Shown here: in pieces, positions 8,593 through 17,958 of the stretch
Position numbering within the stretch: position 1 is the first letter of the stretch
Layout of the letters: each line of letters opens with the position of its first letter
Source of the DNA: Hyphomicrobium sp.
Lineage (GTDB): Bacteria; Pseudomonadota; Alphaproteobacteria; Rhizobiales; Hyphomicrobiaceae
Reading direction: 5' to 3'
Length of the DNA: 64,000 nucleotides
Assembly: GCA_016716675.1 (NCBI GenBank)
Contig: JADJVG010000012.1
Coordinates: forward strand, 62,001 to 126,000
Notes under the pieces: generated by a model
Seen by the model: the letters and a program-made list of their open reading frames with translations, nothing else
Told to the model about the DNA's origin: nothing
Database searches by the model: none
Position numbers and translations under genes: made by a program

Positions 8593-11501
8593 TCACTGTC
8601 CAAGCCGTTCAAGCAGGGCCGGAACGTGGACCTGATCGGCTTTGTAGTTTCCGGTGAGCGCGTGCATCACGATATTGACGCCTGCGCGATACGCCATCTC
8701 GCGCTGCATCTCGCCGCCGGGAACGACCGGATAGATCGGGCGGCCGCGCGCATCGAGCGCCCAGGCGGCGGCAAAGTCATTCGATGTAATCATAATCGAC
8801 GTAACGCCGTCTGAAACGCGCGCGCGCCGCGTGTCATTGGGGTCTTCCGAGATTGCCTCGACCCACAGATGTCCACCGTCCCAGCGTCCGGGGAACGAGC
8901 GCAGCAGATAGAATGATTTTGTGACGACGTGATTTTCAGGAACGGCTTCGAGGCGCGGCACATCGAGCTTGCTCAGCAAGCGCTGCAGCGCGTTGCCGCC
9001 CTTACCGGCCATCGGCAGGGTGTTGCTGCCGCCCTGGCCATAGTCGCGGGTATCGAAAATGATCAGCCCGCCCTCTTTCATGTAGGCATCGATTTTCGCA
9101 ATCGTCGCGTCGGGCAGCGCCTCGGCGTTTTCAAGCACCGGCCAATAGAGGATCGGATAGAACGCGATCTCATCCTTGGCGATGTCGACGCCGATCGGTT
9201 CGCCGGGTTCGACGGCGGTTCTCGATTCAAGAACCTTGGCGAGGCCGGCGAGGCCCGCGCGACTGGCTTCGTCGGTCGCCAAATCGCCTGAGAGGACGTA
9301 GCCGAACGTGACCTTGCTGGTCGCTTGAATAGCCGTCTTTTCATCAAAGGCAGCTTTGGGAAGGGCCGCAGCTGCGGGCGGCGTCGCGGCAGGCGTTGTC
9401 TGCTGTGCGAGCGCGCGATTACCAAAGGGGAAGGCCGCCGCCGCGATAGCCAGTGCGATTGCCGCGACCGTTGCGGGCGCGCGGCGCTGCATGAGGCCCT
9501 TGAGCCCACCAGCCTGCAGCACGAGGATCGCGATGATGTCAGCAAACAGCAGTGCCAGACCGAGCGCCAGCATCCACGGTTTCAGCGATGTTGCGGACGC
9601 ATTTCCATACGATAGCCGCTGCACGCTGGCCGAGACTGTCGGGAACGGCGCGAGCGTTGTCTTGGGCGTCAGCACGTTGAGCGCGCGCGGACTGCCGCCG
9701 TCGCCATAGTAGCCGGGCGGATGCAGGCGCGAGGGGATAACGGTTGCCAGCGCCGACGCCTTGATCGGCTCTGCGGTCGGCGGCGGGGCCTTGAGCGCGC
9801 CTGTGCCATCGAGTGTGCGGATAGGCGGCAGGACGTTCTGCGTTTCTGTCTTTGCGGTGTCTGCCGTTGTGGAGGATGACGTCGCGTCGCCGCTGCTCGC
9901 GCCAATGGTGCCCATCGTTGATAGACGGCGCAGCATATCGACGAACAATCCAGAGATCGGCAAATTCGACCAGTCGGAATTAGCGGTGACGTGGAACAGC
10001 ACGAGGCGCCCATTCTCGTGCTTGGTTGCGGTCACGAGGGGGGTGCCGTCTTTCAGGCGTGCCCAGATTTCAACGTCCGGCGTCAGCATGGCCGGATCGG
10101 CCAGAACTTGGCGGTTGATCGACACATCGGCGGGGATCGGCAAGCCTGCAAACGGGCTCGACTCGTCGAAGGCCGCAAGCTGCTGCGGGCTTGACCACGA
10201 CAGCGCGCCGCCCATCGAACGGCCGCCAGCGCGCAATGGCACCGGCAACAGTTCATCGCCCGCCTTTTCAAGGCGTGGGCCTGCAAAGCGCACCAGCACG
10301 CCGCCGCGTTTGACGAATTCATCGACCTGTTTGGCGGCTTCTCCGCTCAGCGTGCCGATGTCGGCGAGCATGAGCACCGACACGTTCTGCCGCAGCACGC
10401 TATCGAGGGCTTGCACGAGGTTGCTGTCGTTGGTGACGGCAAGTTCGGCGTAGGGCTTCAAGGCGCGCTGAATGTAATAGAGCGGCGCGAGCAGCGGCTG
10501 CGCCTGTTCGCGGTTTTCGCCGGAGATCAAGCCGACGCGGTGCCATTGCGTGGCCGCATCGATCAGGCTGACGGCGCCTGCCGAACGCTCTGAAGTGATT
10601 TCAATACGCGCAACCTGATTGCGCAGTTCAAGCGGCAGATCGAAGCCGGTCTCAGCAACGGTCGCGCCGGCGTTCAGCGTAAAGGGCGCTTCGCCGAGAC
10701 GTTCGCCGCGCGCAGAGAAAGCGTACACCGCGCCTGCGCGCTGTGATCCGCCGGGCGACATGACGAGCGCTTCGAGCTTGCCTTTTTCGCCAAGTCTTGC
10801 GGCCACACCAAGCGCGTGCGCGCCTTTGCTTTCATCGACCACGGCGAAAGAACCGTTGCCGGCAAGCGTTGCCAATCGCGCCGCGATTTGCTCGGCGTCG
10901 TTGTTGTGATCGAGTCCGTCATGCAGCCAGACGATGCTCGGATCGGTGGCTTTGGCGGCGGTGAGGGTCGTTTCAAGCGCGCTGACCGCGTCTGCGCGCG
11001 CCGGAGCGACGGCTCGGGAAGGATAGCGGCAGCCGTGTTGCGGGCCTCGGTAGGTGCTTCAATTTTCGGCGGTGATGTCTTCGTCGCTGACGCCGTCGGC
11101 ACAACGACGACGGAGCGCTGCGCGCCTTCGGCTTGATCGATCAGCCGGTCGATCATTGACGCGCGCTCCGGCCAGCGTGATGCCGCAGCCCAACCATTGT
11201 CAGCGACGATGACGACAGGGCCGGTGCCCTTGAGCGCCGCGTTGCGCGTCGGATTGAGCACAGGATCGGCGAGCGCCAAGATCACCAGTGCCGCCGCCAG
11301 AAGGCGAATGAGCGTTAGCCACCAGGGCGTTTTATCAGCGGTCTTTTCTTCGTTCTCAAGGCCGACGAGAATGCGCGTCGGCGGAAATGATACGCTCGCC
11401 GGGCGCGGCGGCACGGCGCGTAACAGCCAATAAATGAGCGGCAGCGTGATGAGAGCCGCAAGCAGCCAGGGGCTGAGAAACGCGAGTGGACCGAATGTCA
11501 T
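8593..11501 (-). pseudogene. BatA/DUF4159 domain membrane protein, split by a one-base frameshift
   Basis: The intact protein would have about 969 residues. The start is the ATG at 11501, which overlaps the stop of the DUF58 gene (ATGA-type overlap). The N-terminal part is a BatA-type domain with two hydrophobic segments (LLAALITLPLIYWLLR, LIRLLAAALVILALAD). The frame is lost around 11012-11024: residues up to RNTAAAILP are in one frame, and SRAVAPARADAVSALE onward in another, as if one base were missing. The rest has a further membrane helix (LALLFADIIAILVLQ) and a C-terminal DUF4159 domain (EGGLIIFDTRDYG). The downstream frame is long and undamaged, so a sequence error is at least as likely as a true pseudogene. 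Confidence 0.8.
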
Positions 11502-12481
11502 TGGGTGCGCTCCGACGCATCGGAACTGGCGCCCATCCACCGATACCCGCCGTGCGATCCTTGCAGACGCATCAACAACGACAAGAGCGGCTCGGATGCC
11601 GGGCGGTCCGTATGGTGGACGAGGAACGACCAGCCGAGGCGATGGGCGATCTCTTGGATGGCGTTGCGATGCGCCAGCAGCCGTGCGCGATAACGCTCGC
11701 GCAGACTTTCAGCGCGATCCGCAATCCAGCGCTGTGAGCCGTCCGGTGACAGGAATTCGGTGCGCCCAGAATAGGGCAGTGTCTCTTCCGCCGGATCGAG
11801 CACCTGGACGAGATGGCCGGTGGCACCGGCAGCACCCATGGATTCAATCGTCTCGCGAACTTTATCTATGGGGTCGAGAAAATCTGAAAACAGCAGCACG
11901 GTCGAGAAGCGCGTCAGCCGTGTGACTGGCGGCTCCGATTGCGCAGCGTGGGTGCTGACGTTCATGACGATGGCTTCAGCGAGTTTCTGCGTGGCACGGC
12001 GGCTGGCTGTTGGCTGTGTGAGGCCGAGAAGCGCCACGCGCTCTCCGCCGCGCACCAGCAGTTCGGCAGAGCCAAGCATGAGAACCAACGCACGGTCGGC
12101 CTTCGTGGTGGCGCTCAGATGGCTTTTGAAGTCCATCGACGGCGACATGTTCGGCCATAGATACAGCGTGTGGGCTGCTTCCCATTCGCGCTCGCGCACG
12201 AACAAATGATCGGAACTCGCCGATCTGCGCCAATCGACGAGATGCGCGCCTTCGCCCTGCTGATACTGGCGGAACTGCCAGAAGGTTTCGCCCGGTCCCG
12301 CGCGCCGCCGGCCATGAATACCGTGCGCGACGGTCGCGGCAATGCGATCCGCCTCCATCAGAAGCCCCGGCATACGATCGACGAGACTGACCGCCTCGCG
12401 CTCAAGGGTCATGACACCGCGCCGATCGTGAGCGGTGCCGCCGGAGCCTTGCGACGCGCGGAGGCCTTTGAGGCCGGCCAT
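11498..12481 (-). CDS. DUF58 domain protein
   Basis: A protein of 327 residues from the ATG at 12481, with GGAG eight bases ahead. It contains the DUF58 signature GRRRAGPGETFWQFRQY and VDWRRSASSDHLFVRERE around residues 57-98, then a von Willebrand A-like core (RALVLMLGSAELLV, TVLLFSDFLDP). It follows moxR by a few bases and overlaps the next gene by three bases, so the cluster is probably one transcript. DUF58 proteins regularly accompany MoxR AAA+ ATPases and are thought to act as their partners. Its cytoplasmic location is inferred from the absence of a signal or membrane helix. Confidence 0.85.
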   Translation of the reverse strand: MAGLKGLRASQGSGGTAHDRRGVMTLEREAVSLVDRMPGLLMEADRIAATVAHGIHGRRRAGPGETFWQFRQYQQGEGAHLVDWRRSASSDHLFVREREWEAAHTLYLWPNMSPSMDFKSHLSATTKADRALVLMLGSAELLVRGGERVALLGLTQPTASRRATQKLAEAIVMNVSTHAAQSEPPVTRLTRFSTVLLFSDFLDPIDKVRETIESMGAAGATGHLVQVLDPAEETLPYSGRTEFLSPDGSQRWIADRAESLRERYRARLLAHRNAIQEIAHRLGWSFLVHHTDRPASEPLLSLLMRLQGSHGGYRWMGASSDASERTQ

Positions 12482-12486
12482 CAAGC

Positions 12487-13484
12487 TTACTCCACTGCCG
12501 CGGCGAGACGGGCGATGATGTGCGTGAGATCTTCGCCTTCGGCACGCGCGGCGAACGACAATGCCATACGGTGCTTCAGGATCGGCTCAGCGAGCGAGAT
12601 GACGTCATCGACTGACGGTGCCAGACGACCATCGATCAGTGCTTTCGCACGCACGGCGAGCATCAAGGCTTGGCTGGCGCGTGGCCCTGGACCCCAGGCG
12701 ACGAACTTGTCGGTCTCGGTGTTGGCGCCGGTACCTGGACGCGCCGAGCGCACGAGCTTCAGGATCGCATCGACTACCTTGTCGGGCACGGGGATCTGGC
12801 GCACGAGGCGCTGGTGGCCATCAACTCCGGTGCCGACAGGATCGCTTCGAGCTTGATGCTATCGGTACCCGTGGTCGCATACAGCATTTTGCGTTCGGCG
12901 ATCAGGTCCGGGTAATTGACGTCCACCTGCAACAGGAACCGGTCGAGCTGTGCTTCCGGCAGCGGATAGGTGCCTTCCTGCTCCAGCGGATTCTGGGTGG
13001 CGAGCACATGGAACGGCGTCGGCGTATCGTGGCGCTGCCCGGCAACAGTTACGTGATGCTCTTGCATGGCCTGCAAAAGCGCCGACTGTGTTTTCGGAGA
13101 AGCGCGGTTGATTTCATCGGCCATCAGCAGTTGCGTAAAGATCGGTCCTTTGATGAAGCGGAAGGAGCGTGCGCGGCCCGGCTCGTCTTCGAGCACTTCC
13201 GAGCCGATGATGTCGGACGGCATGAGGTCAGGCGTGAACTGGATGCGCTTGGCGTCGAGGCCCAGCACCTTGCCGAGCGTATCGACGAGCAATGTCTTGG
13301 CGAGGCCAGGAACGCCGATGAGCAGGGCGTGACCACCCGAGAGCAGCGTAATCAGAACGCGCTCGATCACCTGGTCCTGGCCGAAAATAACGGAGGCAGC
13401 GGCCTTGTGGGCCTTCTGCACGCGTTCGGAAGCGGCCTCCAGGCGTGGAACGATATCGGTCTGGGTATCGACGACTGTGCTCAT
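12487..13484 (-). pseudogene. MoxR-family AAA+ ATPase, split by a one-base frameshift
   Basis: The intact protein would have about 332 residues from MSTVVDTQTD at 13484; a TTG start at 13532 is possible. Walker A is GVPGLAKTLL, Walker B LLMADEINRA, and sensor motif LATQNPLEQEGTYPLPEAQLDRF; all are intact. Around 12811-12816 the frame is lost between PELMAT and RLVRQIPVPDKVV. Restoring one C in the sequence gives the expected MATQRLVRQIPVPD. The C-terminal lid continues normally to 12487. It heads the cluster with DUF58 and DUF4159 genes. Because both halves are perfectly conserved, a sequencing deletion is the simplest reading. Confidence 0.85.
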
Positions 13485-13739
13485 CGTGGTGCGCGGCCTC
13501 GCGGTTTCAGTGGCTTTATCGTTATAATTCAAGCACCAAGCTGGTTCTGGCCCGGTCTGTAGAAGTCTGGACGATCCAGCCGCAAGCGCCTAGGGTCAAG
13601 TGAATGTTACGTTATCTTGAAGTTCCAGCCGACATGTTCTACCCGCCAAAAGTTGTACCCTGATGCCGCCGAAGTGACGGCCGGAGGCTCTGGCTGAGTG
13701 TGGCTGCAATTGCAAACGGTGATTGGTGACAAAAGCTTG

Positions 13740-14312
13740 ATGACGTCCGGCCCCGAAACCACAGGTACGATAACTCCGAGCGGACTTGAAGCGTTATTGG
13801 CCGCTGCCGGTCCAGGCGCGGGGCCGCGCCCGGTTGAGCGCTGGAATCCACCCTACTGCGGTGACATCGGCATGAAAATCCGCAGCGACGGCACCTGGAT
13901 CTATCAGGGCAGTCCGATCGGGCGCATTGCACTGGTCAAGCTGTTCGCCAGCATATTGCGGAAAGACGACGACGGGCGGACGTATCTCGTCACCCCCGCG
14001 GAGAAGGTTGATGTGGCGGTGGAAGACGCGCCGTTCCTCGCGGTCGAGATGGCGGTGAACGGAACGGGCGCCAGTCAAACGCTGACGTTTCGCACCAACG
14101 TTGATGACGTGGTGACGATAGACCGAGATCACCCGATCCGCTTTGAGAGCGCGCCGCCCGACGGCGGATTGAAACCCTACATTCTGGTGCGCGGGCGCCT
14201 CGAAGCCTTACTGACACGCGCACTCTACGCCGACCTCGTCAACCTTGCCGTCACCGGTGAAAGCGACGCGCTGGGTGTGTGGTCGGCCGGCGTATGGTGG
14301 CCGATGGCGTGA
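13740..14312 (+). CDS. DUF1285 domain protein
   Basis: A protein of 190 residues starting at MTSGPETTG; an upstream start would add 14 residues. It matches the DUF1285 family layout: ERWNPPYCGDIGMKIRSDG near residue 35, GSPIGRIALVKLFASIL, then YLVTPAEKVDVAVEDAPF. It ends with a conserved stretch around ESDALGVWSAGVWW. It is divergent from moxR, which is its usual neighbour in related bacteria. No catalytic motif is known for the family, and the function is unknown. No signal peptide is visible. Confidence 0.8.
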   Translation: MTSGPETTGTITPSGLEALLAAAGPGAGPRPVERWNPPYCGDIGMKIRSDGTWIYQGSPIGRIALVKLFASILRKDDDGRTYLVTPAEKVDVAVEDAPFLAVEMAVNGTGASQTLTFRTNVDDVVTIDRDHPIRFESAPPDGGLKPYILVRGRLEALLTRALYADLVNLAVTGESDALGVWSAGVWWPMA

Positions 14313-14324
14313 TACGGACGTGCC

Positions 14325-14531
14325 TTAGCGGCCCGACGCCGTTTGCGCCTGGATACGCTTGGCAATCCACATGGACACCGGAATGGCGACGATGGCGGCG
14401 GCGGAGCAGGCGATTGGGATGAGCCGCATCGAGTCATTGGCGAACTGCGGAACCGTCAAAATGACGATCAACGTCATGCCGGCGAGCGTGACGCCGAGCA
14501 CAATCCAGACGACTAAAGCGATCTTGAACAT
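14325..14531 (-). CDS. Small two-helix membrane protein
   Basis: A protein of 68 residues. The ATG at 14531 (MFKIALVVW) is chosen because GGAGG lies five bases ahead; an ATG twelve bases upstream lacks such a site. Two hydrophobic helices (VVWIVLGVTLAGMTLIVIL and LIPIACSAAAIVAIPVSMWI) are joined by a short polar turn and followed by a basic tail (AKRIQAQ). Similar short proteins are common in alphaproteobacteria without known function. It converges with the DUF1285 gene, 12 bases away. Confidence 0.75.
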   Translation of the reverse strand: MFKIALVVWIVLGVTLAGMTLIVILTVPQFANDSMRLIPIACSAAAIVAIPVSMWIAKRIQAQTASGR

Positions 14532-14729
14532 AGTGGCCTCCATCCCAATTCGTCTTCAAACGCCAGGGTCGCCGAACACGCTGCTTGTCAGGCGCTCAGA
14601 CCGGCGGGCAAATCAACCGGCTCAAATTATGGGGTATACGCCGGCCGCCGATTGATTCCGGTCAACGGCGGTGGCGATTGGCTTATCGGTCGCATCCCGC
14701 CCGGCTGTTCGGCATTAGCCGGGTGGACG

Positions 14730-15884
14730 TCACCTCACAGGAGCGCCAACGCGCCGGTAGATAAAGGGCGGCGATGGTTCGTGCGATTCCTTATCTGCAA
14801 CGTCTGCGAAAGCCTGGTGCCACTCGGACAACTCACACGCCGGGTCGGTGTTGCGCGCGTCACCGGTGACAGCCATCGCTTGGCAGCGGCATCCACCCCA
14901 ATCGATTTCACGGCGATCGCACGAGCGGCACGGCTCCTTCATCCACGAGGTCCCGCGGAAGGTGTTAAAGGCGTTGTTTTTGATTTAGATGTCGGCGAGT
15001 GACTTGTTGCGAATGTTGTCAACTTCGATGCCGGGGATCGTTTTGTAGGCATGGTATGGTATGACCTTGTCGGTTGATGACACGTCGATGAGATTTCGGC
15101 CCCAGCCGCCCATGCAGGGCTTTGGCCGCACGGCATAGTGGTCGTGCGAGACGACGTCGAAAACCAGGATGCCTTTCAAGCGTTCCCTGGCCTCTTCGGC
15201 GATCTTCAGAGACTTGTAGAACTGTTCGCGCGTTGGGATCAGCGCCGCGCGGTTCTTCAAGGCCCACGCATAATATTGCGTATGGGCAATCTCGATGCGG
15301 CCGGCGCCGATCTCGACGGCGTAATCGATAAATTCCGGAACGCTTTCGATGTTATGGCGGTGCACGACGACGTTGAGGGTCAGCGGCAGGCCGAGTTCTT
15401 TGGTCCAGCGTGCAACATCGCGCTTCTTCGAACTGCCGCCCGGATACCCTGAAATCCAATCGGCTTTCTCGGGGTCGGTGTGCTGGATCGAAATCTGCAC
15501 GTGATCGAGGCCGATCTTGGCGAGGTTTGCAAGCCGTTCGCGCGTTAGCGTCACGCCCGACGTGATGAGGTTGGTATAAAGCCCGCAGGCGACAGCCGTC
15601 TCCAGGATCTGTTCGAGATCCTGGCGCACGCACGGTTCGCCGCCCGACAGATGGATTTGCAGAACGCCGAGATCCGCAGCCTGACGCATCAGGCTCTGCC
15701 ATTCCGCCGTCGTCAATTCCTCGGCGCCCTTTTCCATGGCGAGGGGATTGGAACAGTACGGACACTGCAAAGGGCAGCGATATGTCAATTCCGCCAGCAG
15801 GCCGAGTGGAGCGCGCGGGCGCTCGCAGACTTCGGGCGCATCGGCTATGTCGGCCGCGTCCTGGATATGGGTGGTTTCGGTCAT
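14730..15884 (-). pseudogene. pqqE: PqqE radical SAM/SPASM protein interrupted by an ochre codon
   Basis: The full reading frame would be 384 residues, the usual PqqE length. PqqE forms the Glu-Tyr C-C crosslink in the PqqA peptide. The radical SAM motif RCPLQCPYC (Cys37, 41, 44) and the GGEP motif are intact. A TAA at codon 300 (14985-14987) falls where the family normally has Trp (SLADIW). In the same frame the sequence continues with FRGTSWMKEPCRSC and GGCRCQA, which hold ligands of the auxiliary iron-sulfur clusters. In addition, residue 277 is Tyr (VIPYHA) where the family has Cys (PCHA). A truncated product would lack auxiliary clusters and should be inactive. Upstream, no pqqD lies between pqqC and pqqE. 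Confidence 0.85.
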
Positions 15885-15941
15885 GGCGCGGGCTCCTGCT
15901 GCAAATAAGTGCGAAAGCGATTGCAGACGCGGCGCTTGAGG

Positions 15942-15959
15942 CCGCCGCGTCCGCGGCGG
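15942..15959. other. Perfect hairpin in the pqqC-pqqE gap
   Basis: An 8-base-pair perfect GC stem with a 2-base spacer lies just after the pqqC stop, in the 77-base gap where pqqD is usually found. It has no T tract, so it may act as a processing or attenuation element rather than a terminator. GGAG for pqqE lies nearer that gene's start. Confidence 0.4.
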
Positions 15960-15961
15960 GA

Positions 15962-16726
15962 TTACATACCCTCGGGGCGATAGGCGCCGGGCGGGATCAT
16001 GCCATCGACGTAAGCCAGCTGCAGAGCATCAAGCTGCGCCCACAGCACATCGCATTTGAAGCGCACGGCGTTGACGCAGGCTTCCTGCAGTTCGCGCGTA
16101 TGGGCGTTGTTCTTGATGAACTCGAGTGTGAAGTTGGCGTCGCGCGGGGCTTGCGATAGGCGGCGCTTGAAATACGCCATCACGTCGTCGTTGACGAAAT
16201 CGTAGTTGGCGAGCATTCCGGAGATGCGCTCGCGATGGATCGACGGCGCGAACAGCTCTGTCAGAGATGACGCGGCGGCGACGACAAGCGGTTGCTCGAC
16301 GACGAAGCGCACATAAGCCTCAACGGCGAAGCGCGTGGCGGGTAGCGCGCCTTTCATGCTCATCACGTAGTCTCGGTCGAGACCGAGGCAATCGGTCAGC
16401 ACCAGCCAGCGCTCAATGCCGCCTTTCTCTTCCGGCGGCAGACCATCATGATCGTGAATGCGATTGATCCATTCGCGGCGCAGTTCGCGATCGTGCGTGC
16501 GGCTCATGAAGGCCGCATCCTTGCGCGGAATGGCTTCCTGATAGCAGTAGCGATTGAGCGCCCACGCGGCCACCTGGCCTTTGTTCAGCTTGCCGCCGTG
16601 TAACGCCTTATGGAACGGATGCAGATCGTGATACTGCACCGGCCCGACGGAACGCACCTGGGCTTCAAATTCTTCCTTCGTCCAAGGCTTCTGCACCGCT
16701 TCAAATTTCTTCACGAACTCATTCAT
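15962..16726 (-). CDS. pqqC: Pyrroloquinoline-quinone synthase PqqC
   Basis: A protein of 254 residues, the size of stand-alone PqqC without a fused PqqD. PqqC catalyses the final cofactor-free ring closure and eight-electron oxidation to PQQ. Family stretches include HPFHKALHGGKLNKGQVAAW, RYCYQEAIPRKDAAF, RIHDHDG and GGIERWLVL, with the His/Arg/Tyr residues that line the active site. The C-terminus reads DGMIPPGAYRPEGM, typical of the family. The start codon overlaps the pqqB stop by four bases, so translation is probably coupled. It is cytoplasmic. Confidence 0.95.
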   Translation of the reverse strand: MNEFVKKFEAVQKPWTKEEFEAQVRSVGPVQYHDLHPFHKALHGGKLNKGQVAAWALNRYCYQEAIPRKDAAFMSRTHDRELRREWINRIHDHDGLPPEEKGGIERWLVLTDCLGLDRDYVMSMKGALPATRFAVEAYVRFVVEQPLVVAAASSLTELFAPSIHRERISGMLANYDFVNDDVMAYFKRRLSQAPRDANFTLEFIKNNAHTRELQEACVNAVRFKCDVLWAQLDALQLAYVDGMIPPGAYRPEGM

Positions 16727-17655
16727 AGGCGTACCTCCATTCCGTCAAAGCCGACGTCCCAACCTGCGGCTTCGACGGTTTGGCGTTCTTGCGACGCCTC
16801 ATCGAGAACCGGATTCGAATTGTTGATGTGCACGTAAATCTTGCGGCCGATGCCGAGATCGCGAAAAGTGGCAATCGATCCATTGGCGCCGCTCATCGAG
16901 ATGTGGCCCATGCGCGGGCCCGTTTTAGGCATCAAACCGGCGCGGACCATTTCATCGTCGTCGTAAAGCGTTCCGTCGAAGAAGACATGGCTGGCGCCCG
17001 TAATGCGTGCCTTCAGCGCGTCGTCCAATTGCGCGCAGCCGGGAATGTAGAAAAAGGACTTGCCGGTTGCCCGCTCGGTGATCTTGAGGCCGATGGTGTC
17101 GCCGCTCGTCGTGCCGAAGCTTGGGCCGGCGCTTGCGTCTTCAAGATAGAGCGCGATTTTTCCGGGCACGTCGAAGGCTTCACAATCGAGGCCGAGATCA
17201 ACGCCGGCACCGGTGAGCGGACGTGCAATTCCAAGGGGCAGCTCTTCGTGCGGCACCATATTATCCGCGAGAATGCGGAAGATAGAATTGTCCTCGACGA
17301 TGCCGAGCACGCGGCGGGTTGCGTAAATCGTAAACGGCTGCGCTTCACGCAAATTGATGACACCTGACATGTGATCGACGTCGCCGTTGGTCATCACCAC
17401 TGCCTTGATCGGGCTGTTGCGCAGGCCATGCTCAGGCTTCGCATGCAAGGCCGGTGTCGCCGCAATCTGTTGGCGGAGATCCGGAGAAGCATTCAGCAGC
17501 GCCCAGGATTGGCCGTCAGCACTGACGGCGAGGGAAGATTGCGTGCGGGGCGTAAATCCCGGCTTGCCGTCGCGCGCTGACTGGCAATTGCGGCAGGTGC
17601 AATTCCATTGCGGGAACCCGCCTCCTGCGCCGGCTCCAAGCACGCGAACGAACAT
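16723..17655 (-). CDS. pqqB: PQQ biosynthesis protein PqqB
   Basis: A protein of 310 residues of the metallo-beta-lactamase fold. The N-terminus VLGAGAGGGFPQWNCTC and the Cys-rich loop CRNCQSAR are hallmarks of PqqB. The metal region shows TNGDVDHMSGV rather than the standard HxHxDH. PqqB is thought to hydroxylate the tyrosine of the crosslinked peptide during PQQ synthesis. It has GAGGAA ahead of its ATG and heads a pqqB-pqqC-pqqE run. A perfect 14-base palindrome lies 34 bases upstream. No pqqA peptide gene was found upstream. Confidence 0.95.
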   Translation of the reverse strand: MFVRVLGAGAGGGFPQWNCTCRNCQSARDGKPGFTPRTQSSLAVSADGQSWALLNASPDLRQQIAATPALHAKPEHGLRNSPIKAVVMTNGDVDHMSGVINLREAQPFTIYATRRVLGIVEDNSIFRILADNMVPHEELPLGIARPLTGAGVDLGLDCEAFDVPGKIALYLEDASAGPSFGTTSGDTIGLKITERATGKSFFYIPGCAQLDDALKARITGASHVFFDGTLYDDDEMVRAGLMPKTGPRMGHISMSGANGSIATFRDLGIGRKIYVHINNSNPVLDEASQERQTVEAAGWDVGFDGMEVRL

Positions 17656-17958
17656 CCCGTTTCCTCACCAATCATTTTTTGCGACGCGCGTTGCATGCAA
17701 CGGCGTTCAATCATTGGCGGCTAATGTGCAAATGGGGCGACGCATGCGCTTGATCCACGTCAATGGCGCGATCAATCCAGCTTCAACGGTTTGTGAGCAG
17801 CGGAGTAATTTTGCCGTTGGGCTTGAGATACAAGTCTGGCGTGGCGCATGTTCAAATTTGATTTAAAGCTTGTTTCGTGCTGTTTCGCCTGCTCAACTTG
17901 CACCATTGCCGCGATAGGCCGCGCTCGACCGACTGATGTTTACCCTACAGGTGTGTTG
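17656..17958. promoter_or_regulatory. Divergent region between pqqB and DUF6629 gene, with a 14-base palindrome
   Basis: 303 bases. Positions 17689-17702 form the perfect palindrome CGTTGCATGCAACG, 34 bases ahead of the pqqB start, in a place suited to an operator. Both strands were searched for a pqqA-like peptide (Glu-x3-Tyr core); none was found. The part near 17850-17880 is AT-rich. Confidence 0.4.

Noticed and set aside
17656..17958. Hidden pqqA peptide gene
   Set aside because: Both strands were searched for a short peptide with the Glu-x3-Tyr core; none was present.
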